A stretch of DNA of 64,000 nucleotides from Stomoxys calcitrans (Eukaryota; Arthropoda; Insecta; Diptera; Muscidae). Positions 32,581 to 44,790 of this stretch are shown in pieces (the stretch's first letter is position 1; each line of letters starts with the position of its first letter). The stretch covers positions 152,065,007-152,129,006 of the forward strand of contig NC_081555.1 of the NCBI RefSeq assembly GCF_963082655.1, in the 5' to 3' direction. The position numbers and the translations under genes are program-made. Under the pieces are notes generated by a model, which saw nothing but the letters and a program-made list of their open reading frames with translations, had not been told where the DNA came from and searched no databases.

Positions 32581-34125
32581 TTGGACCATAATATGGTATA
32601 ATTTGTATACAATATTCTAAGGAAGTAAGATATATTTGGACGCTTCGCTACTGTGCATCCAAATCGCAAGTCACAAGAAATTAAAAGCTGTGGAAGAAAG
32701 AAAATAAAAAGAAATAAAATATTGAAGCACACACACAAAAAATTTTATTTTACGTTAACACTTACACAATACACTCTCATTTCATACATAAGGATATTAG
32801 TAGGTTTAGAGAGAAAAAAGGTTAATAAGATCAATGTCGTGTTTGCAACAACCAACTTCAACCAAGCCATGTTTTCGCTCTTCGCACTCATTTCATTGTT
32901 GTCGTTTTATGAAGTTATAAATTTTCCATTATCTCAGTTATAAAATCTTAACGTTGTTAATAATTTATATGAGAATAGCATGTCTCACGTGCTTTTTCAT
33001 TGCAAAGTGACTTTGTTTTGGCGTAATCTAAGTTGCATTGGACTTTTATACATTAATTTTTATAGACTTGGTCGATTGGCACTTGAACAAGTTTTGGTGT
33101 TGCATCGCATTGAAATTTAGAATTTTGTAACTATAATTATGTAACTATAATAATTTAAATACATTATAATTTATAATATATTTAACTTGTTGCGCAGAAA
33201 TATATAAATAAACTAATACAAATTATGAGACTTTGCATTAAAACAATAGTACATTTTATTGAACTTCGTTAACAATTTCCTTTATACTTACATTTATAAT
33301 TTTTGTAGTAAGTGCCAGTATCTGTTCGTGCTTCGCGCAACAAAAATGAAACATTAGTGAAATTATACGACATACTAAATGCTTTTATCACAAAGTTTTG
33401 TTTTTATTGTAACTGTGTAAGGGTTTGCTTCAACATATCATTCGTTTTATGCCTAACGTTTGATATGTTGAAGCGTGGTATTATTTTGCGAAACTAACTC
33501 TGTTTATTGTAAACCCTTTAGCAGCATCGTCTTCGGTAGAAGAACCTAAAATAAAAAAATGTTTAATTGCAAAAGTGCTTCGACAAATGCAAACGATTAT
33601 TCGTTTCCCAGTCCAATAACTATTCTCTTGAGTCTCTCCTACTAGAGTGAAAGGGTGAGTGTTTGAGCGTGGTTGGCAAAGTACTCACTCTATTGCACAT
33701 TACTTTATACGTAAGCAAGAAAATAATCCCAAGCTGAGCCATAGGCTAGCAAATAATTGCAATTGTGTGCACGTCACACAAAAGATGAGTGGGGATGGTA
33801 AACTCGGAAAGTGAAAACTTTTAAAGTTTCGATGCAAAAATGCTGGTTTGTCCCATGACAAAAATTATTATAGCAACAGACAAATGGCTGCCAGGTACAA
33901 GAAAACAGATCAAGAATTTGTAAGGTACATACATTGTTTGGCAATATGTACGTGGTAAAGAAAAATCCGTCCTCAAGTATGTATTTAAATGTGCGAAAAC
34001 AACAGCAACAATATTTTGTTTTATTTATAGCATAACGAATACAGCAGATTATAATAAAAATCATAATGGAGTTGTGCGAAAATGAAAGACCTTTAGTAAA
34101 TATATTCTGCATCGTCATGACATTT
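32581..34125. other. Unique intergenic DNA
   Basis: AT-rich, no recognised gene or repeat. The open frames lack domains. Confidence 0.5.
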
Positions 34126-34615
34126 TAAGTCGATCTAACCATGTCCGTTCGTCTGTCGCTTCGTCCCTCTGTCTGTCGAAATTACGATAGTGCTTGAACG
34201 AATAAAGATATCCACATAAAATTTTGCATAGATACTTCTTATTGTTGTAGTTCGTTGGGAATTGCAAATGGGCTCTGTCAGTTTAGATTTGGACATAGCT
34301 GCCATATAAAACGATCTCCTGATTCGACTTCTTGAGACCCTAGAAGACGGAATTTTTGTCCGATTTGGCTGAAATCTTGCAAGAAGTGTAACTTGATGAT
34401 TTTCCACGACTCTGCCAATTACGGTACAAATCGGTCAATAACCTGATCTAGCTTCCATATAAACCGATCTTCCGATTTGGGTTCTTGAGGTCTGAAAGCC
34501 GCATTTGTTATTCGATTTGGCTGTTTTTTTTGCAGGGAGTATTTTGTTATGTCCTTTAACAACTGTGCCAAGTACGGTCCAAATATGTCAATAACTTGAT
34601 ATAGTCCTCTTAAAT
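34126..34615 (+). mobile_element. HINE fragment, sense half of an inverted pair
   Basis: Starts in the 5' block (TTTTAAGTCGATCTAACCAT, then TCCGTTCGTCTG) and continues with sense monomers (GCTGCCATATAAAACGATCT). Confidence 0.55.
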
Positions 34616-35577
34616 CAGCAAAAATTGCGGCTTGTAAGGACTCAAGACGTCAAATCGGCAGATCGGTTTATATGGGAGCTATATCAGGTTATAGACCGAT
34701 TTGCACCTTACTTAGCACAGTGGTTTTCAGCCAAATCGTACAAAAATTACAGCTTGTAAGGGTTCAAGAATCCAAACCGGGAGATCGGTTTATATAGGAG
34801 CTACATCTGGTTATATATCGATTTGGACCGTACTTGACGCAGTTGTTGGAAGTCAACAAAACACTACATGCAAAATTTCGGCCAAATCGGACAAAACTTG
34901 CGGCTCGTAAGGGCTCAAGAAGTCAAACCGGGAGATCAGATTTATATAGGAGCTACATCAGGTCATATACCGATTTGGACCGTACTCGTCACAGTTGTTG
35001 GAAGTCATAACAGTAAACTACATGCAAAATTACATCCAAATCGGACAAAATTTGCGGCTTGTAAGGGCTCAAAAAGTCAAACCGGGAGATCAGATTTATA
35101 TAGGAGCTACATCAGGTCATACACCGATTTGGACCGTACTTGGCACAGTTGTTGGAAGTCATAAAAGTATACTACATGCTTCGTTTTAGTCAAATCGGAC
35201 AAAAATTGCTGGTTCCAGGGGCTCCAAGGGGCTTAAAAGTCATACATACGTGCCAAATTTCCGTTAAATCGGACAAAAATTGCTGCTTCCAGGGGATCAA
35301 GTAGTCAAAATGGGAGATCGGTTTATATGGCAGCTATATCTAAATCTTAAGCGATATCGCCCATTTGCAATCCCATACGACCTACATTAATAGTATCTGT
35401 GAAAAATTTCAAGCGATTAGATTAACGCGTTCGACCGCTATCGTGATTTCGACAGATGAACAAACGGACTTGGCTATATCGACTCAGAATGGTGAGACGA
35501 TCAAGAATATATATACTTTATGGGGTCTGAGATCAATATTTCGAGGTGTTACAAATATGACTAGATTAGTATAATGT
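34616..35577 (-). mobile_element. HINE type C-like array, antisense half
   Basis: Five to six antisense monomers (GATCGGTTTATATGGGAGC; later GATCAGATTTATATAGGAGC twice). The conserved 5' block and GACTAGATTAGTATAATG end it. The last bases of the 5' terminus are missing. Confidence 0.6.
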
Positions 35578-35840
35578 ATGCATTTAAAAGCAACAACATT
35601 ACTTGCTGTTGTTGTATAAAGGCAAGTCAAAGACAACGAATATATGAAAGCGTTGTGAAAGGGAATATTTTCAATCTTTTCTCGGTTGTGAATCTACTTT
35701 GTTTTGCTGCTCACTGAATATGCTTTCTTCTGAAAACTGTGGAATATTGTTGAAACCGGAGTTATTCCCATTATCCTCATATTCTTATATGTACTTGTTT
35801 TAAATAAGGCCTTAATTACTTAAAGAGCAGCTGAATAATA
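35578..35840. other. Unique sequence
   Basis: Nothing recognised. Confidence 0.4.
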
Positions 35841-36065
35841 TTGGGTTGCCCAAAAAGTAATTGCGGATTTTTCATATAGCCGGCGTTGACAAATTTTTCA
35901 ACGGCTTGTGACTCTGTAATTGCATTCAGTTATCAGCTGTTACTTTTATCTTGCTTTAGAAAAAAAGTGTAAAAAAAGTATATTTGATTAAAATTCATTC
36001 TAAGTTTTATTAAAAATGCATTTACATTCTTTTAAAAATCCCCAATTACTTTTTGGGCAACCCAA
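35841..36065 (+). mobile_element. Mariner-derived MITE, copy e
   Basis: Ends TTGGGTTGCCC/GGGCAACCCAA, TA flanks. A short internal deletion removes the TTCTTCTGTC segment present in other copies. Confidence 0.9.
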
Positions 36066-36109
36066 TATAATATCAAATGTGATAATGGAATCTCGTTCAG
36101 GTTCAATAT

Positions 36110-36590
36110 AATTTTTATGCCAACCACTTTAACTGGGGAGCTATATTCATTTCGTCGCATCATTTGTACGTAACAAACTTGATCGCCTTAAAATTCTATG
36201 TCCATCTGGCCATATCCGTTTATCTGTATAATAACACTGGATTCTTTTGAAAAAGGTTTTATTGAGATAAAATTTGGCAGATGAACTTCGTAGTTGGGAT
36301 ATATCGAAAGCATGGGGATGGGATATATCGTTCGTAGATGTGATATGTCAAACTTGATATGGGGATTTAATAATTTTAGCTCATAAATGGTTTATGTGGC
36401 TTTGCTGAAACTCGGATCAGTTAGATGCATTAGAACTCTCGAAAGTTGTGCCAAATATGATCTAAATTGGACTATATCAGATGAAATCGGGGGTTTTTAT
36501 GTTTAAATACGTTGATAGCTAATAGTTTTATAGGTTAATAAATCTATCCTTGGTATAGAGTATCCACACCGAAAGTTTTTACTTGTTTAA
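36110..36590 (+). mobile_element. HINE, strongly degenerate, 3' end recognisable
   Basis: Weak 5' block (GTCCATCTGGCCATATCCG). The end GAGTATCCACACCGAAAG then TTTTTACTTGTTT matches the 3' terminus of these elements with the hairpin eroded. Confidence 0.4.
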
Positions 36591-37028
36591 TTTCAGTGAA
36601 TCCCCTCTATAGCCTTCAATGTTATTTGTAGGACAAGCTTGTTTTTTATAATATTTTGTTAACTGCTTTTAATTATGCACACTCTTTATTTTTTGTATGA
36701 ATTTCAAAACAGGTTAAAACATTTGTTCACTTATTGCAAATATTAAACAACAATTTTGAATTGAGTTTAAAGTCATGAAATTTCACAAAACGCAAGCTCA
36801 TTAGAAGTGTTTTACTCAATAATCGCCAATCTCATGCAATATTTTTTAGTCTGGTGCTCAATTAAAATAAAAATTCCCATATTGACACTCTTTAATGGTA
36901 ATTTTTGTTGTTGTTTTTCTTTTATAAACGGATACATTAATAAAATTAGCTTGTTCGTTTTTTGGGGGGAGATCCAATTTTATAGCCTAAAACAGGTTGA
37001 AATGCCATAAAACATTTTAATTGGGATT
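36591..37028. other. Unique sequence
   Basis: AT-rich; no gene or repeat recognised. Confidence 0.4.
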
Positions 37029-37455
37029 ATTATAGCCACCACCATAGGATAGGCGGTATATTCATTTAGTCATTCGGTTTGCAACACATTGAAATATCCA
37101 TTTCCAACCGTGCAAATTATAAATATTTTGGATCGTAGTAGAATTCTAAAACTATTTAACGATGTTTGTGTATCTATCCGTCTGTCCGTCCGTTTATCCG
37201 TCAGTTGTAATCACGCTATAATCTTTAAAAATTGAAAATTGAGCTAAAATTTTGCACAGACTCGTATTTCTCCCATACGCAGGTTCTTGAATGGGCCGAA
37301 TCGGATATTACTACCATATATACCAATCTGGTTATTTAGGGTCTTAAGCCCAAAGCAATAGAATTTTTTTTTGTCCAATTTCTCTGAAATTTGAAACGGT
37401 GAGCTGTACTAAGGCCCCCGAAATCCGACACGAATATGGTGTATATCGGTTATTC
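37029..37455 (+). mobile_element. HINE type A, 5' part
   Basis: TATAGCCACCACCATAGGAT, then GTTTGCAACACATTGAAATA and TCCGTCTGTCCGTCCG. About one monomer follows before it abuts the type D copy. Confidence 0.6.
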
Positions 37456-38849
37456 TTTTACCCTACACCACTACTGTGGTACAGGGTATTATAAGTTAGT
37501 GAATTTGTTTGTAACACCCAGAAGGAAGAGAGATAGACCCATTGATAAGTGTACCGATCGACTCAGAATCACTTTATGATTCGATTTAGCTATGTCCGTC
37601 TGTCCACAAACTGAAGGTCGCAATTTTCATCCGATCTTCTTCAAATTTGGTACAGGCATATTTTTCGGCCTAGAGACGAAGCCTACTGAACTTGGAAAAA
37701 ATCGCTTCAGATTTAGATATAGCTCCCATATATATGTTCATCCGACTTGCAGTAATAATGCAATAAAATAGTCATGTGTTAACCGACTTTGTTGAAATTT
37801 GGCAGGAAGAATTTATCTCGACTCTTGGCATTACTTGTAAATTTAATAGAAATCGGTTCAGATTGAGATATAACTCTCATATATATATATATTGGGTTGC
37901 CCAAAAAGTAATTGCGGATTTTTTAAAAGAAAGTAAATGCATTTTTAATAAAACTTAGAATGAATTTTAATCAAATATACCTTTTTTACACTTTTTTCTA
38001 AAGCAACTTTTTTACACTTTTTTTTCTAAAAATAACAGCTAATAACTGACAGAAGAAAGAATGCAATTACAGAATCACAAGCTGTGAAAAAATTTGTCAA
38101 CGCCGACTATATGAAAAATCCGCAATTACTTTTTGGGCAACCCAATATATATCGGCCTATTTTCACTCCTAGAGCCACTGCAAGCCCATGTATTCACCAA
38201 TCTTCCCAAAATTTTGTACAACGCCCTCCTCGACGTCTTCCACAATATCCATAAAGTTTGGTCGAAATCGGTCCAGATTTAGATATAGCTCCCACATATA
38301 TGTTCGTCCGATTTTGAGAAATATTGCAATAAAGTGGTCATTTGTTAACCGATTTTCTCGAAATCTAGCAGCAAGGATTTTCATATGACTCCTAATATTA
38401 CTGGTGAATTTCATAGAAATCGGTCCAGATTTAAATATAGCTGCCATATATGTATTTCGCTCGATTTTCACTTCTAGAGCCACAGCAAGCCCATTTATTG
38501 ACCAATATTGCCAAAATTGGGCATAACGCTTTCCTCGACAACCACCACAATATCTAAGAAGTTTGGTCAAAATCGGTTCATGTTTAGATGTATTAGCTCC
38601 CATATATATGTTCGTCCGATTTTAGGAAATTTGCAACTATGTTGTCATTGGTCAACCGTATGTATCATAATTTCAACATAATTGCCCAAAATTTGATACG
38701 GCTTGTTTAATAACTCATCGGAAAACATCCGCCGAGGTCCATCAAAATTGGTTCGGAGTAAGATATAGTCCCCACTTTGTACCTACAGATTAGGTGTAGG
38801 GTATTATAAAGTCGGCACCACCCTACGTTTGCCTTTCCTTACTGGTTTT
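37456..38849 (+). mobile_element. HINE type D, complete, closest to INE-1, carrying a MITE
   Basis: The 5' end has a hairpin, TACCCTACACCAC ... GTGGTACAGGGTA, followed by TTTGTAACACCCAGAAGGAA, which resembles the 5' region of Drosophila INE-1. The 3' end is GGTGTAGGGTATTATAAAG, a hairpin stem AGTCG/CGACT region (GTCGGCACCACC), then CCTTACTGGTTTT. The interior has sense monomers with GATATAGCTCCCATATATATG. The MITE at 37892-38145 interrupts it. Confidence 0.75.
37892..38145 (-). mobile_element. Mariner-derived MITE, copy f, with internal duplication
   Basis: Ends as in other copies, TA flanks. At 254 bp it is the longest copy: the TTTTTTACACTTTTTTCTAA segment is duplicated in its centre. Confidence 0.9.
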
Positions 38850-39452
38850 ACATATAGCTGTCATATAGACCGATCTGGCTATTTAGGGCGCTTTAAATAA
38901 CCAATTTCGCTGAAATTCAGAATAGTGAGTTTTGTAAATCTCGTCGATATCCGTCTATCTATGTATCGTCGAAATATAGTTGCCATATATCGTCGATATA
39001 TAGTTGCCATATATCGTCGATATATAGTTGCCATATAGACCGACCTGGCAAATTTTGTGTCTCGGGTCTATGACAGGCGCATTCATTATCTGATTTCGCT
39101 GAAATTTGGAACTGTGAGTAGTATGAAGACTCCCGCTATCTGTCCTGAATATGGTCCAGATGGGACTATTTTCGGATAAACCGCTATATAGGCCAATCTG
39201 CCGAATTTGGGTCTTAAGTCTAAAAAAAACCCGCATTTATTACCCGATTCGCTTAGGATTTGTTGCTGTTGCAGAAATAAAACCTTTTGGCACCTTAACC
39301 AAATATGATTAAGATCAGCCTATATTAGTATATTAATATCTATATATTAGAGTTATAATAAAATAGGATAATAAATAATAAATAAATAAATATTCCTGGT
39401 GTTGGGTATCCAAAGTTCAACGCAGCCGTTTGCATTGCGTTTATACTTGTTT
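38850..39452 (+). mobile_element. HINE type A, 3' part
   Basis: Sense monomers (CATATAGACCGATCTGG) and a 24-bp triplication (38964-39037). The 3' end is GGTGTTGGGTATCC then GTTTATACTTGTTT. The hairpin is degenerate. Confidence 0.55.
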
Positions 39453-40185
39453 GAATATTTAACAAGAATTTGGCTTTGATTTACAGCCAAAAAACAAAAT
39501 TAAAATACCCATAAATTTGCATGAACTTCCCACACAAACAAAGCTAATGAGGGAATAAAAGTTAAACAATATCAAAACCACAAATGATATGCCACACCAT
39601 GTGATAGGAACATAAAGAATTGATTTCGTAAAGAAGTATCAAATTATATATTTTGTGGTCAACGGCATAGGTGTCTGTCTGTCTCTGGTGAAGAAAGTAA
39701 AGGAAATGCCAATAATTATGATTTACAAAAAATGCCAGCGTTTAATGATGATATTGAAGTTTTTACAATTAATTTGTTTCACTTGCAAAATGTGTTAAAA
39801 ATTCGAAAGAAACTAAAGAAAAATTGTTTGAGGCTAAGCACGCATAAGCCACCGACTGTTTGTGTCTTAAGTCTTTTGTTTTGTCTCATATGTGCTTTGG
39901 AAGGTAGTTGGGTTTTTTTTCTTTTGATCTGCATTGAGGTTCACTTTTTGTATTACGCGAGCATGATTAACACATGATTTGTCGAAATCCGACTATGATT
40001 CATTCTTTTTAGAGTAATTGCTCATACGGTTTAGCTATAGTTGAGAATGCTGAAGTGTTAGTAGTTGATTTTAACAAAGTTTATTAAAGCCATAAAAATG
40101 CGAATAGTTGAATATATGGTTTGTCATAGATTGATGACCCACAAACGATGATTTAAGGATCTGCATGTGACTTTTATGGTAAATG
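39453..40185. other. Unique intergenic DNA
   Basis: No gene supported. The frame at 39732-39977 has no recognised domain. Confidence 0.45.
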
Positions 40186-40366
40186 CAACATTTGCCCATG
40201 ATCATTTCATTAAGAAAAAGGGGCAAACTTCTCACATATCAATGAGTGCTGGCTGATTCAAGTTTATGTTCAATGATAGGGGACCTCGTTTTTATAGCCG
40301 ATTCCGAACTTCGCGAATTTTGCATGGAAAAGTACTTCACAAATGTACCCCGCATTAGGAGGGTAT
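40186..40366 (-). mobile_element. SINE-A, head lost
   Basis: Antisense tail (TTTGCCCATGATCATTTCAT) and body (CACATATCAATGAGTGC, CAATGATAGGGGACC). It ends before the tRNA-like part. Confidence 0.65.
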
Positions 40367-40592
40367 AATCAAATATGGCAAAATCCAGTGTATGACAATT
40401 TTTAAAGGCTGTAGCATGATAACAATTGACGGACGTCAGGACAGACGCCTCAGACATCATAAAAACGTCTTCAAATTTTACGCCGCTCAAGGATGTATTC
40501 TCTTTAAAGGTTCGAAAATGGATACTTCGATGTGTTGCAAAGGGATTAACAAAATGAATATACTCCTATTCCATGTTGGGGTAGGGTATTCA
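40367..40592 (-). mobile_element. HINE 5'-end fragment
   Basis: Antisense 5' block: GGCTGTAGCATGATAACAAT, GGATACTTCGATGTGTTGC, and TTGGGGTAGGGTATTC at the end. Confidence 0.55.
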
Positions 40593-42080
40593 AATGTTTG
40601 TTCTACTCCAACTTTGTGTGTTATCATACTCTTGTAATGCACTGTAATTCTTCCACATTTATTAGCTTTTACCCCCCAAAAGAAAAGGTATTCAGTTAAC
40701 AAATATTTAAAAGGTATTCATTTAGCAAATATTTACAAATAATTCACACAATGCTAAAGTCAATCAAAAGATCCATTTGTTAACATGGCCTTTTTCAGAA
40801 TCATTTTAATGGCAAACATAAATTGTGTTATAAAATAAATATCCCATAAAAAAAAACTTTATATTGTTTTGATTTCTAATTTATGTTTATGGTCCATCAT
40901 ATATTTAGCCATTTACAGAATAAAATTATACAAATTTTAAAAGCTAATATTTACCTTAAGAGGCATTGTGTCAACGGTTGGCGACGTTCACGTCCACATA
41001 TTCAACTTTGTGAATAGTGGAAAATTGCGGCACCGACACATGCCAAAGCACTTTTTTAGAATGGTGCATATACTTAGAGTCAAAAAACAATGTAAATTTT
41101 CGAGTAGACATGAAATTGAACTACAACGCCCAAAAGCCACAATTTTGTAATGCACTTATCGGAGTTGTGTTAAGTGCAGGGTTTTTGTTATATATTTTTT
41201 TTTAATTTTCTGTTTGTCCATTTTATTTCAGTGAGTGTTAATGTGGCTAGCGCAGTCTTTTTCCCCTGTTAAATGTTTAACAAAAGACAATTGTTAAAGA
41301 TTGTTGCATTACTGCAATTGACAAGACATGCGTTGGCAATTATCATGATGTTAAGTGATATCATAGACATTGTGGTGGTGAGGCTTTTGCATTTAAATGA
41401 CTTAAATAGTATTTTAGTTAAAATTCAATAATCTAGGTGGGTTGGATATATATGTTGATAAAAATGAGAAAGTAGATTTTTGCGAGAGCTGAGATGAATA
41501 ATAGTAAATGGTTTTATTGATTTAAAAACAGAGTAAATTTTATTTCACTTAAATAATATTGCTATTAAAGTTAGGTTTGACAATATTCGATATCCGATTT
41601 TCATCGATCAACAATCTCTTCAACTTAAGTTTCAGGATGAATCCTTGACTGTTGTGACAGCATGGCATTGTCCTGTTGGGTCATGCCGTACAAATTAACT
41701 AACAGGCCATCACAACTGCATACTACACTCACAAATGCATGCAGCCAAGCCCAAGAGCGGCATGGCGTACAATAACTGCGACATGTAGGTGCCGACCATC
41801 TCAGGTAGATCAAAACCAAAACAACAAACTATCAAGCATGATTTTTTTTCCATTAGCTAGTTCATGCGTGAGTGAGATCCGCAAAGAAATGGTTACATGG
41901 GAGTGAGAAATATGGATTACATGTTTCAAAAAAGATGGAATATAAAATTATATGAAATATTTATGACAGAAAATGTTTACTGTTTAAGGAAACAATTACT
42001 GCTGTCCGATTTTTAGCAGACTTTCTGTTGTTACAGCAAACATTTTTGCTGTTTTACTAACAAATTTCTATGAGTGCATG
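40593..42080. other. Unique intergenic DNA
   Basis: AT-rich; no gene recognised. Bases 41640-41820 are GC-richer but unassigned. Confidence 0.45.
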
Positions 42081-42134
42081 GCGGAGGTTATATAAGATTC
42101 AGCCCGGCCGAACTTAGCACGCTTTTACTTGTTT
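42081..42134 (+). mobile_element. HINE type B 3' terminus
   Basis: GGCGGAGGTTATATAAGATT, hairpin CAGCCCGGCCGAA, then GCACGCTTTTACTTGTTT. Everything 5' of this is gone. Confidence 0.6.
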
Positions 42135-42249
42135 CGATCTCATCTCACTGTGCGATTCGGAACTTACCGTCTAAAGATGTAGGAGCATAGCAGTAGTCAT
42201 TGTGCAATACTGCGGTTAAATAGAATAAGAAGAGCGGCTTCTAAATGAA

Positions 42250-42580
42250 GTATAATTTAGAAGTATAATCTGGAGATCGGTAGAAGTATAATCGAGAAAT
42301 CGGTTTATATCGGAGCTACAATATATTAGACTATGGACCTATTCGAGCCATACTTGTTTAAGATATTAGAGGTCATAAAATAATCCATCGTGCAAAATTG
42401 CAGCCACTTCGCATAAGATCTGAGCGTTCATATGGCTCAAAATTAAAATCTGTATATCGATGGGATCTATGGACCGATTGGGGTTCATTTTAATGAACCA
42501 TTTAACGTACATCGATTAGAAGTATTTGTGCGAAATTTCAGCTAGCTTTACTCAATACATTGAAAAAAGAATGTTCAAAA
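42250..42580 (-). mobile_element. HINE type B internal fragment
   Basis: Antisense monomers (GAAATCGGTTTATATCGGAG, CTATGGACC) without termini. Confidence 0.45.
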
Positions 42581-42704
42581 ATTTACGATTTTTCCTTTTC
42601 CGCAATAACGGACATGACCATCCGTTTAAAATTTTGATCGCTGATTGATTCTTATTTTACTTCATAGATGACTGTCCGATTATTATTTGTTGAAAAATTT
42701 CTTT

Positions 42705-43440
42705 TTATATACCCTCCACCATACGATGGGGGTATGCTAACATCGCCTTGCCATTTGTAACACATCGAAATATTGGCCCAAAACCCCATGGAGTATATAT
42801 ATATACGATCGCCATGACATTTTAAGTCGATCTAGCACTGTCCGTCCATCTGTCTGTCTGTGGAAAGCACTTTAACTTTCGAAGGAGTAAAGCTAAGTGC
42901 TTGAAATTTTGCACACATACTTCTTATCATTGTAAATAGGTCAAATCGGTCCATGTTTTGATACAGCTGCCATATAAATCGATCTGGGATCTTGATTTCT
43001 CGAGCCTCTGAGAGCGTAATTATAATCCGATTTGGCTAAAATTAAGTCATGAAGTCTTTTGTTTTGACTTCCAACTACTGTGCCAAGTATGGTCCAAATC
43101 GGTTCTTAACTTGTTATATAAAGTAATCTTCCGATTATACTTCCTGAACCTATAGAGGGCGTAATTCTTATCCGATTTGCCTGAAATTTTGTACAACAAC
43201 TCCTATGGCCTTCAGCATGTGTGCAAAAAATGGACTGAATCGTTCTATAATCTGATATAGCTGTCATAAAAACCGATTTTCCGATATTATTTCTTGAGCT
43301 CCCATAGGTCGCAATTTTTATCCATTTTGGCTGATTTTTGCACAATGACTTCTACTATGGTCTCTAACATCAATGGTCTTCTACTATGGTCAAACCGAGT
43401 ATGGTTAGAATCGGTCCATAACCTAATATGACTCCAATGG
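42705..43440 (+). mobile_element. HINE type B, 5' half
   Basis: Starts TTTATATACCCTCCACCATA, then CGATGGGGGTATGC, the 5' block (CCATCTGTCTGTCTGTGG) and four sense monomers (CAGCTGCCATATAAATCGAT). No 3' end. Confidence 0.7.
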
Positions 43441-43689
43441 CACGGTAATATTTATCCTAGGCGAAGAACCTGACAAATGCTATCCATGGTTTTATTTGTT
43501 TAAACTTAGCACCTTAAACTAAAAAAAGTAACATTTAAGGACGTTACAATGTTTTGTAAGGCTATTTTGCGTGTTTAACTACGGTTTACCGTTGTCTTGT
43601 CCCAATGTCAATTTCCTAACATTTCAACGATATTTTGATCTTCATTTTAGATTTTGTGTCTTTAATAAAATGATGGAAAGTTAAGAATT
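43441..43689. other. Unassigned sequence
   Basis: Nothing recognised. Confidence 0.4.
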
Positions 43690-44275
43690 TATTAGCCTAA
43701 CATTTATGCCGGGCCATAACGGAGAAAGGGGGAATGAAGGGCAGTGGATTTAGCAGTGAAAGCCAGAGGACTGCTGTCAATAATCTTGGTTAACCCGAGA
43801 CCTTTCGGGTCGACGCAGTCCGATTTAAGGGGTGGGCCCATAAAACACTGTGGAACAGCGAAACCGTCGGTAGGACGGCGAAAATCCTATAGTGTGATCC
43901 GGATCATGAGAGGACGAGGCTATTACTGAAAGGAAGTAAAAAGGTGGTCTGTATAGCTTTTGGTGTCATAACGGGACACATAGGACTACGAGCTCACTTT
44001 TTCAAATCCGGAGCGGCGGGTGATGGCATGTGGGGAAGATGATGGGACGTTGGAGCATTTCGTATTGCATTGCCCGGCTTTCGCGGCTAACAGACACTGG
44101 TATTTAGATGGGGACACAATACCAAACATGAACCAACTTAGGGTAGGGGTATGGAAAATAATAAAGGATTTTTACGCAGCACGGAATTCCTAACTTAAAA
44201 TTTTCTTTTTCGAGGTTACTTTTTAAGTACAACAAGCCGATTATTGGCTTAGGTGATGTCCATAGTGGCATGTTA
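43690..44275 (+). mobile_element. LINE 3' end: C-terminal region after RNase H
   Basis: The reading gives VKARGLLSIILVNPRPFGST, then TGHIGLRAHFFK, then a CxxC...H...C-like segment (GEDDGTLEHFVLHCPAF) with frameshifts. This resembles the C-terminal zinc region of LINEs that carry RNase H. It may be the missing 3' part of the L3 family, but no overlap in this window proves it. Confidence 0.55.
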
Positions 44276-44423
44276 AGTCAACCTAACATTTAAAATAAGA
44301 AAATTACAACCTACTCTAGTTGGGATGGTTGTAAAGCACCATGATCCATTTGACATCTCCCGCTGATGATATTACTTGATCGAAATTGAAATCGCGATAC
44401 GGGAAACCAGTCAAATGGTTCTA

Positions 44424-44660
44424 TTGGGTTGCCCAAAAAGTAATTGCGGATTTTTTAAAAGAAAGTAAATGCATTTGTAATAAAACTTAGAATGAACTTT
44501 AATCAAATATACTTTTTTTACATTTTTTTTCTAAAGCAAGCTAAAAGTAACAGCTGATAACTGACAGAAGAAAGAATGCAATTACCGAGTCACAAGCTGT
44601 GAAAAAATTTGTCAACGCCGACTATATGAAAAATCCGCAATTACTTTTTGGGCAACCCAA
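44424..44660 (-). mobile_element. Mariner-derived MITE, copy g
   Basis: Ends TTGGGTTGCCC/GGGCAACCCAA, TA flanks, in unique sequence. Confidence 0.9.
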
Positions 44661-44689
44661 TACAATAGCAACAACACACTTTTGTTGAC

Positions 44690-44790
44690 TTTTGAATGTT
44701 TTTTGCTAAACTATTCTTTGAATAGAAAGCATTAAACAATAGTCTTAACCGGACAATACTCTGCAGTGGAATTTGAAAAATAAAAAAATC
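44690..44790. repeat. Short non-coding repeat shared with 29140-29235
   Basis: See the other copy. It lies 30 bases from MITE copy g. Same orientation as the first locus. Confidence 0.5.
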
